From NCBI GenBank assembly GCA_016946835.1, contig JACVTC010000141.1, forward strand, positions 297,501-361,500: 64,000 bases of DNA, read 5' to 3'. A program made the position numbers and the translations under genes. The notes below the pieces were generated by a model. The model saw only the letters and a program-made list of their open reading frames with translations. It searched no databases and was not told where the DNA came from. This document shows, in pieces, positions 55,634-64,000 of this stretch; position 1 is the first letter of the stretch; every line of letters begins with the position of its first letter. The DNA is from Neocallimastix lanati (nom. inval.) (taxonomy: Eukaryota; Neocallimastigomycota; Neocallimastigomycetes; Neocallimastigales; Neocallimastigaceae).

Positions 55634-57048
55634 TTAACATTTTTGTAGTTTATCTTTTACTACTAGAGGATTATTTTTTTCTAAATCTTTTTTACCTTGT
55701 TTTTTATAATCATATGTACAATTATGGCATTCACTATATCTATGAGCAGCACAAAATATTTTACCACATTTACATTTATATGTAGCTGTTATTCTTAGTT
55801 TTTTATTACAATATTCGCATTTATTTTTTTTTATTATATTATTGTCTCCATTTTCTTCAGTATTTTTAATGCTATTATTATTGGTATATTTATTATCTGC
55901 ATTACTATTACATGTTTTGACTTCTTGCATAAGATTATTTTCTGTTACATTTTCATTTTTATATTTTTTCTTTAAGCTTAAATTAAGCTTATTATCTAAA
56001 GAGTTTACGTTTTTAAGTGATTTGGTTGATATAAAAGATTTTAATTTATTAATAGGAATATCTTTCTCTTCATTAAATAGTACATATTCATCTGTATAAT
56101 CATTTTTTGAATATTCTTTTTGAAAAGAATTAGAAATCTTATAATTCTTTATAAAATTATCAGTATCATAAAAATAATCCTTTTTAGAATTTTCTTTTAT
56201 TTCATTGTTATATTCTGGGTTTTGATAGTAAAAATCTAGTGCAATATTATCTTCTTCATCGCTATAATCATTTATAGAATATTCAGATTCTATTTTTTTC
56301 ATTATTGCATTTGTATCAGGAAACATTTCTTTACTATCGTATTTTGAATAGTTCGGAGAACGTCTTTTATAATATAACTGCGATTCCAATTTATTTACTT
56401 TTTTAGAATTATCATTTTTATCAACGTTGATATAAAAATTTTGATTATCATCAGTTATATATCTGTCAATATTGTCATCTAATATAGATTCTTTTGGTTG
56501 GATTGCAATTTGGGGCTTATAAATATGATTATTTGGTACAGAATTAGAATAGTAGATATCTGGTAATTTACAGTTATTTTCAGTAGGTGTAAATATATTT
56601 TCTTTACTTTCGTGATGATTTTTTTTTATTGAGATTTCTGATAATGAAGAAATATTTTTATATTTTGGTTTAATTTTATTATTAACTTTTAGTTTTGTTT
56701 TATTTCTATTACTAAAAGTATAATCTAATGGAGTTAATCCATCATAAATACTAATAGAACTTTTAATTATACGTGATTTTACTATATTTTTGTCTTTTTT
56801 ATGTATTCGACTCTTTTGATTAATATCATATATGTCATATGAACTTTTTATAATACGCGGCGTAATTATTTTATTGTAACAACTATTTTTGACTGATATA
56901 TTATTCTCTTTTAAACTATTATCAGTGTTTTGCTTATTATAAGATACCATTTTATTATATAAGGTATCATTTGAGGTTATATTTGAATTTATTTTCAAAT
57001 TCTCTTCATTATTAATATACTCATTTGATTTTTTATTTATATCAATTA

Positions 57049-57145
<97 letters not shown>

Positions 57146-57528
57146 ATTATTATTATTATTATTATCACTTTTGAATATACTATTATAATTTGTAACAATG
57201 GGAATTGAGGTGATCGGACGTTCAGAATATAATTTATTTATTAGTTTACTATTTATTAGGCTTCCATCTATTTTACTATTACCATTCACTTTATTATTCA
57301 AGAATTGTGGGCTGAATAATTGGGAATAAGATTTCGATAGTAATTTCACATTAACATTTTTTTCATTATTGTTACAAAATTTAATATTATGTTGATTTTT
57401 AGTATCTGAATTTAAAATATTAATATATGATGATTGACCAGAGATAAAACTGATTAATTTATTATTGAAAATTTTTTTTGAAATGGAATCTTTTTTAAGA
57501 TATTGACTATCCTTTTCTTTTATTGCAA

Positions 57529-57615
<87 letters not shown>

Positions 57616-60342
57616 ATATTATGCGATCTTTATTTTTTAGTATAAAATAAAGAGGGCATATAATAGAATTTGAACTATTATTGATTTGATCATAAAATTT
57701 ATTTTGGCATGCTTTATTATAGTTTTCAAGAAAGTTTTTATTAAATAATTGAGAGTCTGATTTTTGCTTTCTTATTGTCAAGGAACTATTGTTATTATTT
57801 TCTGATTTTTTTAAATTAAATATCTCGGATTTAGCTCGTCTTAGAGTTGAATCATTATTTTTATACAAAGAATAAGAATTATATTCTAGCATAGGAATAT
57901 AAAAACTTTTTTCACTATCACTATTAAAAAAATATCCTATTCGTGAATCTAATGAGACACTTGATGTCTGTTTTGAATTTATATGACTATTATTACTTGT
58001 ATTTATATTAGTACTTGATTTAGAATTATTTCTACTTTCATTTTGATAGCTATTATCAGTTCTATAATCTTTATTTTGATAAGTATCATCTGATGAATCA
58101 TCATCACTAAAAGAATTAATTGAAGACTGATAGGAATAAACTGGTGAATCAAAATCTTGAATAGCAACTGTAACATTATAACCACTTTTATTTGCACGCA
58201 TCGTTGCATTTTCGATCATTTTTAATATATCAAAATTAATGGATAAGGATCTAGTGCTATTATTATAATTGAAATTATTTTTATTATTATTATTCTTGTT
58301 ATTCTTGTTGCTTTTGTTGTTATCATCATTAATTGTTGACCCAAGACTTGATTTAGAATTTTGTGAATTATTATTATTTAAACTTTCTTTATTGGATAAG
58401 CTTGAATTACTGCATGCTGATGATAGTGGCGTTGATGGTTGTGTTGATATTTCAGAAGATGAATCCGATTTATCATCGTTTGAATTACAGAAATCAAAGA
58501 AACTAGAATCGAATGATTCAGTTGATAAGTGACTTGATGATTTTAAAGAAGTCTCAAATAAGTATAAATACCCTTTTTTCTTACATAATAGAAGTACAAC
58601 AGTATTATCTTTATTATTATCAGTTTGTTCAATATTACATAAACCTATTAAAATTAGATTATAAACCAATACATAATATAATAAAAAAATAATTAATAAA
58701 AAACAATTTTTTTAATATTCGATGATATATGATATATTATATTATATAAAATACTAATAATAAAAAAATTATTTAATTAATAAAAAAATATTTTTAATCT
58801 ATTTTTTGATATATGATATATCATATTTATAAAAAAAAATATAAAATAAATATAAATATAAAAATATAAAAAGATACCATCAAATAATTTTATCATTAGT
58901 TTTAATGAAGCACCATCATCTATACCATAATCTTCTAATGTCATTGAATCACAATCAAGAGTTCTGTCTTGAAATATTAATATTTGAGTTTGTGAAGAAA
59001 TACCCTCTTTGTCTTGAATTAAGTCCTTTATATCGCCAATAGTATATGAACTTAATACTTTAATAGGAAATTGATGTCCCGTTAATGTACATATTGTTAA
59101 ATTAACTACTCCAGATTTTTTATCATTTACTGTCTTTTTCATAAGAGAATCGTTATTACTATTATCTAGATTATTTGTATTTGCATTTATATTTGTTTTT
59201 TCTTTCATTTTTTTGAATCTTTTATGTATTTCAAGTTGAGTTTTATTTAAAGTTTTACTGTATGAACTTAATGAAGAACTAGAAGAAACTGAAGTATTTG
59301 TTGAATAATATGATGAAGCTGATACATTATTTTTGTCTCTTAAATTTTTTTGATTATCAGATAAATCTCTTGAATCAGTTTTTAATTTTGTTTTTAATTC
59401 TGTTTTCGATTTTGATTTTTCCATAGTAGAATTATTATTTAATTTTATTATATTATTACAATTATATGATATATTACTCGTATTTTCGACATCAGCAATA
59501 GTATTAGATTGTAATACTGTTTCTATAGATTCATTATTTACTTTCAATTTAAGGTCCTTGTTTTCGCTTGTTTTATTAGATGTAATTTCATTATCATTTT
59601 TAATTTTTTTTCCTGATGAATCTTGCTTCTTTTTTGAAAATTTTGCATTTTGTTTCTCATCCGATTCCTTCTTAGTTATGTTTTTACTCTTATTTGAAGA
59701 TACTTTAGTTAAACTTTTTGAAAATAAACTTAAGCTTTTATTGCTATTGGTAATATTTTCTTTATTCAAAATTTTTGAAATTACAACTTTATTTTCATTA
59801 CCATTGATACTGATATCATTAGAATTATTAAAATTATTATCAACTTTATTACCATTATTATTATTTATATTATTAATATTAATATTAATATTATTCCGAA
59901 TATTATTAATTTTATCCCTAGATTTTATATGTTCTATTGAGTTATTATTTCTTCTTTTATTTTCTTTTAGATTATCTTTATTATTAGAAGAATAATCTGA
60001 TTGCTTCATGGTATCAGATTTACTGTTATTTTTATATTTATAATTATAATAACTTTTATTTTTAGTTGGGAGTACTTTATTTAATGAATTTGATTTATTT
60101 TCATCTTTTCTTTTTTCATTATTATATATACTTGAATATTCAGTTTTGATTAATTTATCTTCAGAGTCAATTTTATTTTTTGTATTATATAAATTTTTAC
60201 TGTTATTTTTATTGTTTTGGTTGGTGTAATTTTTATTCGTATTATTTATTTTAATACTGTTATATTTTGTTTCATGATTATAACCTTTATTTTGCTTAAC
60301 CTTTACCTCATTAATATCTTTTTTGCCTATTTTATCCTTCAT
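55634..60342 (-). CDS. ZFAND4: ZFAND4-like protein: ubiquitin-like domain plus C-terminal AN1 zinc finger
   Basis: Two exons on minus, 58878-60342 and 55634-58644, joined in frame (phase 1; donor GTATCT) to about 1491 residues. The start is the ATG at 60342. Residues 1-415 are Asn/Lys/Ser-rich; a ubiquitin-like domain at about 418-488 (VVNLTICTLTGHQFPIKVLS ... EGISSQTQILIFQDRTLDCD) ends at the splice junction. Exon 2 begins GLCNIEQTDNNKDNTVVLLL, then about 900 residues of Ser/Asn-rich sequence including two poly-Asn tracts. The C-terminal AN1 finger reads C-x2-C-x11-C-x-C-x4-C-x2-H-x5-H-x-C (CEYCNKK... to SECHNC, about 1430-1465). UBL plus AN1 in this order is the ZFAND4 (ANUBL1) architecture. 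The role is not well defined; ubiquitin-linked protein handling is an inference. The intron (58645-58877) has an ordinary size. Confidence 0.9.
57047..57153. repeat. (ATT)n coding microsatellite encoding poly-Asn in the ZFAND4-like gene
   Basis: On the minus strand it reads AAT repeats giving about 35 Asn with single Tyr interruptions. It stays in frame within exon 2. Confidence 0.88.
57529..57615. repeat. Second (ATT)n coding microsatellite encoding poly-Asn
   Basis: An almost pure AAT run on the minus strand, about 29 Asn in frame, in exon 2 of the ZFAND4-like gene. Confidence 0.88.
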
Positions 60343-61313
60343 TTTCAAAGCAAACGAATTAAGTTATACAAACTTAATTATGTATTTATTATATATATAT
60401 ATATATATATATAAATATAAAAAAAATTATAAAAAAAAAAAAAAAAATAAAATTATATGTGTTATATAATATTAAAAAGTTATATTTAAATGAATGTTTT
60501 GTATAAATATAAAAAAAAAATTTTTTTTTATTCCATTATCAAAAGTATTTGAAATTAATAATATTATTAAATCAAAAGAACTTGATAAATTTGAAGAAAA
60601 TTTATTATTAATTATATTTTTAAATAAAATAATATTATTCCAAGAAAATTTATTATTAATTATAGTTTTAAATAAAAAGATAAAAATATAAATTAAATTT
60701 AAAAATTGAAAATTTAAAAAAAAAATTTCTAATAATATAATTAAAGATATTTATTTTTCAAATATACTTTGTGGACAATAATTTCATTATTAATAACTAT
60801 TATTATATTATTATTATTCTTTCTAACCTACCAAGCAAACAAAAAAAAAAAAAAAAAACTTTAATAATATTTAATTAATATATATTTATTTATATAAATC
60901 ATATTTTTTATTTTTTAATATTTAGATATAATTTTCAAAGTAAATATAGTATATTATAAAACTACTCATTTTTAATATATGAATGTAATTATAATGTATT
61001 TATTATTAGGAACAAAAATATAGTATTGATTTAATAAATAATATTTAAAGTAATAATTAAGACAAAAATATAAATATATATAAATATATATATATATATA
61101 TTTTTTATAATAGATATTATATTTATTATTTGTATTATTTTTAATATTAATCTATAATTTAAAAAATTTGATCATTCAATATTTCAGAAAATATTTTATT
61201 ATTATTAATATAAAATTAAAATTAAGAATTAAAAATTATATTAAAAGTATGAACTAATATCAATAGAAATTTGCTATATCAATAATATTTTCTTCGTAAT
61301 ATATATATTTTTA
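60343..61313. other. Gene-free A/T-rich region upstream of the ZFAND4-like gene
   Basis: TA repeats at about 60390-60412, a poly(A) run near 60431-60448, and a tandem duplication of GAAAATTTATTATTAATTAT (about 60596 and 60645). No exon. Confidence 0.5.
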
Positions 61314-62305
61314 TTATGAAAATCCTTGATATATTTCAAGACTCTTTTTATAGTTGTGTCTAATAAAGATTGAAGTAATTATCCCAATTAACTTATATAA
61401 ATAAGATGAATATAATGAATGTAATGAATATAATTAATATATATATATATTGAATATAATTAATATAAATTTATTATTTATAATTATTTTTTTATGATAA
61501 AAATAAAAAAATAATTCTTGTAATTTTATTTATTATTTTTTATTATTATTATTTTTTTATTAATACATACATATAATACAATTCTAGAGAAGTAAGCGAT
61601 ATATGTTGATAGATTTTTCGTATCAGAGTTTACAAAATTTTTAATAAAATCTGAATCAACAGGTATAATCTCAAAAATAATGAAGTAGAAAATTATGTAT
61701 ATAATAAAGCCAATAATACAATATACAATATACTGATGAAAAGTGTACATATTTTTATAATTATATAAATATATATGATTTCAAATATTTTTTATTTTGT
61801 ATATAGTATATTTAATAACATTAACAACAAAGATAATAATATCATTATTTTAAATTTGTTATTTTTAATATTAATATAATTATTATTCAAAGAATTCTTA
61901 CCATCAACATAATGGCTTTTACATCAAATATTTTTAATATTTTACTATTAAACTCAACGTCATCTGTACATTTGAGTTTATATTTTGGTATTGTTAAAAG
62001 TTCAAACAAAGGAAATAGAAGTTCTATTAGATTAATATATGAAGATGCACTATTGACAACTAATGCACTATAAATTATTACTGCCTTTCATGTTCCACAT
62101 TAAAAATATATATATATATTTTTATTTTTATTTTTATTTTTTTTTTTTTTATTAAAAAATGATAAATAATTAATTTTTAAAACTTGTGAATATTTAATGA
62201 ATAATTATTAATTATTTTGGTAACTACTATAGATTAATTTACCACTTGTGCTATACATATAATTACTAAGCAATATTTCATGGTAAGATTTAGATAATAA
62301 CCCAT
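61314..62305 (-). CDS. Small four-TM (tetraspanin-like topology) membrane protein, four exons
   Basis: Exons on minus: 62243-62305, 61902-62084, 61571-61732, 61314-61391. All junctions are phase 0 with donors GTAAAT, GTAAGA, GTATGT and AG acceptors; introns are 158, 169 and 179 bp. The product is 161 residues. TM1 spans the first junction (MKYCLVIICIAQV then AVIIYSALVV). A second hydrophobic stretch is INLIELLFPLFELLTI. A strong segment YIVYCIIGFIIYIIFYFIIF follows, and a last one crosses the final junction (FSRIVLYLIGIITSIFI) before a basic tail RHNYKKS. I do not recognise the family. The start could also be the in-frame ATG at 62281. Frame continuity across three introns is the main support; the exon-2 acceptor (GAAAG) is pyrimidine-poor and is the weakest call. 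Confidence 0.65.
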
Positions 62306-64000
62306 TTTGAAAATATTTATTCTTTCAATATAAAAATATGTTTATTTAATATTTTAAATAGATACTAGTAAATTCAAAGAAAAAAATTATATAAAAAAAA
62401 TATAAATAATAATAATGATAAAAAAAAAAAAGAAAAAAAAAATTAAAAGTAGAAATAAGAAAAAAGGAAAAAAAGAAATTAAATTATCTTTAATTATGAT
62501 TAATAATTATACTAATTATTATTTAATTATAATTATTAAAAATTTTTTTTATAATTATATATTATAACATTATAACATTTTAGTAGTACAAAATTACAAA
62601 AAACAAAATCAAATGTAAAATTAAATATATATATGTATTTTTATAATTAAGTCTAATGATATAACTTTAAATATAATTTCACTTTTATTTTTTATTTTTT
62701 ATTTTTTTTTTTATTTTTATCTATTTATTATTATTACTATATTATATTATATTATATATTTATATGTTTTATTTTATTTTTATTTTTTCAATATTATAAA
62801 AGATTTTAAAATAAGAATATTTCATTAAAACTTTAATTAGATATAGATTTTTTGATATAATTAAAAAATTTTTTTAAACTAAATTACAATTGTGGATTAT
62901 TGTGTTTTATTAAAACAACTAATTATATATAAATATATAAAAAAAAAAAACTCATTATTTCTATAAATATTGATAATTGTATAATTATATCTTTTTTTTT
63001 AATTATTTATTTCGATTATAAACTTTAATAATCTATTATTATAATATATTTATAATGATAAATTTTTTTCATGAATTATAATAATTTGTTAAACTTTTTC
63101 TAATCTTAAATCCATTGAAACTTTAAATGTTAATTGTCAGCTAAATCAGTCTCCCAAATTTAATTAATTAATAAATTATAAAAAATATATATAAAAATTA
63201 AAATAAAAAATAAAAAATAAAAAATTATAAATAATAATAATAATAATAAAAAAAAAAAGAATTATAAAAAAAAATTGTGTATATATTTAAAATAAATGAT
63301 ATATATATTTATTAATTATAATTAAAAAATCAATTTCTACTTAAATATTCAATAAAAATGTTTATTTAAGTTGAATTATGAAAATTTTCATAATTTAATT
63401 TTCATTATATTTCTTTTTAGGGACTATTATTTCATACAAAATATTTTTTGGAAGGATTAAAATAATTAATAAATAAAATTTAATTTTATTGGAAATTTTA
63501 AAAATATGTATATAATTTTTAAAATTTTTTTATAATAATATAAAAAAAATTGTATAGATATTCAGTTAACCCTTTTAAATTATTTTGAACTTAATGGGTT
63601 TTATTGATAAAATTTTAATTTCATGTTCTATTAAATTATTATTATTTAATATCAATTCTTATATATTTATTTAAATTATAAGAATAAATTTAAAAAAAAA
63701 ATCGTCTAAATAAATATAAAATTTATTCTTATTATAGTGGTAATTTTATTTAAATTTATTTTTTTTTATTTATTTTTTTATTTATTTAAAATACTAAAAA
63801 TATATTAATATTTCACATAAAAGAATAACTAAATACCATATATTTTTATTTGAAACACATGTTTTGTTTGATACTTGCTAGATTAATTTTTTATTTTAAA
63901 TTTAATAAATTTATAATATATTATTATATATTTGTTGAAATATAAAAATATATTAAAATATATTTGTATATACATTTTTTCAAAAAATTTTTTTTCATAA
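62306..64000. other. Gene-free A/T-rich right end of the window
   Basis: Nearly pure A/T with T-rich runs (62120-62150, 62695-62715), short AAT repeats near 63230, and no readable protein sequence on either strand. Confidence 0.55.

Noticed and set aside
58269-58532. Plus-strand Leu-rich frame
   Set aside because: Antisense shadow of the Ser/Asn-rich region of the ZFAND4-like gene.
60494-60691. 65-codon plus-strand frame with repeated LENLLLIIV segment
   Set aside because: Arises from a short tandem duplication in A/T-rich DNA; no other support for a gene.

Overview
The window looks like nuclear DNA of a zoosporic fungus, most likely an anaerobic gut fungus (Neocallimastigomycota). The evidence is extreme A+T richness with nearly pure A/T intergenic and intronic DNA, short introns with GTAAGT/GTAAAT/GTATGT-type donors, Asn-rich low-complexity coding tracts, fungal genes (Sec2-type Rab GEF, EF-hand MscS channel, TFIIH subunit Tfb5) and an axonemal gene (CFAP44), which a fungus needs only if it makes flagellated zoospores. 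The taxonomic placement is inference; no rRNA or other marker is present.

Layout. 1-10210 (minus): CFAP44, 23 exons, missing only its last few codons off the left edge. 11605-11957 (minus): TFB5, two small exons. 12059-19141 (minus): a nearly intact, young Ty3/gypsy LTR retrotransposon, inserted in the tip of a Mutator-like (MULE) DNA transposon (19143-21533). A deletion derivative of the MULE (21534-22179) and two solo LTRs, one with a further solo LTR nested in it, follow to 23333. 23959-26406 (minus): SEC2-like gene. 28099-28415: Ty1/copia relic. 28702-33349: a 4.6 kb compound satellite of (TAAAA)n broken by conserved spacer units. 33690-38275: relics of copia and two gypsy elements, one carrying a solo LTR. 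38403-40002: a third, decayed MULE. 40753-41082: a G+C-rich, poly(A)-tailed retroposon with an 11-bp target duplication. 42872-44098 (plus): orphan coiled-coil gene. 46679-53428 (plus): EF-hand MscS channel whose third intron carries 3.5 kb of the same compound satellite. 54102-54953 (minus): DUF1764 gene. 55634-60342 (minus): ZFAND4-like ubiquitin-like/AN1 zinc-finger gene. 61314-62305 (minus): small four-TM membrane protein, four exons. The remainder to 64000 is A/T-rich DNA in which I see no gene.

The host genes do not form a pathway; they are separate housekeeping and cell-biological genes (flagellum, transcription/repair, secretion, osmotic or calcium signalling, ubiquitin-linked function) separated by transposons and satellites. 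The middle 30 kb (12-42 kb) is almost wholly mobile-element and satellite DNA, with SEC2 as its only host gene. All splice sites were placed by eye from reading-frame continuity, GT-AG signals and family resemblance.
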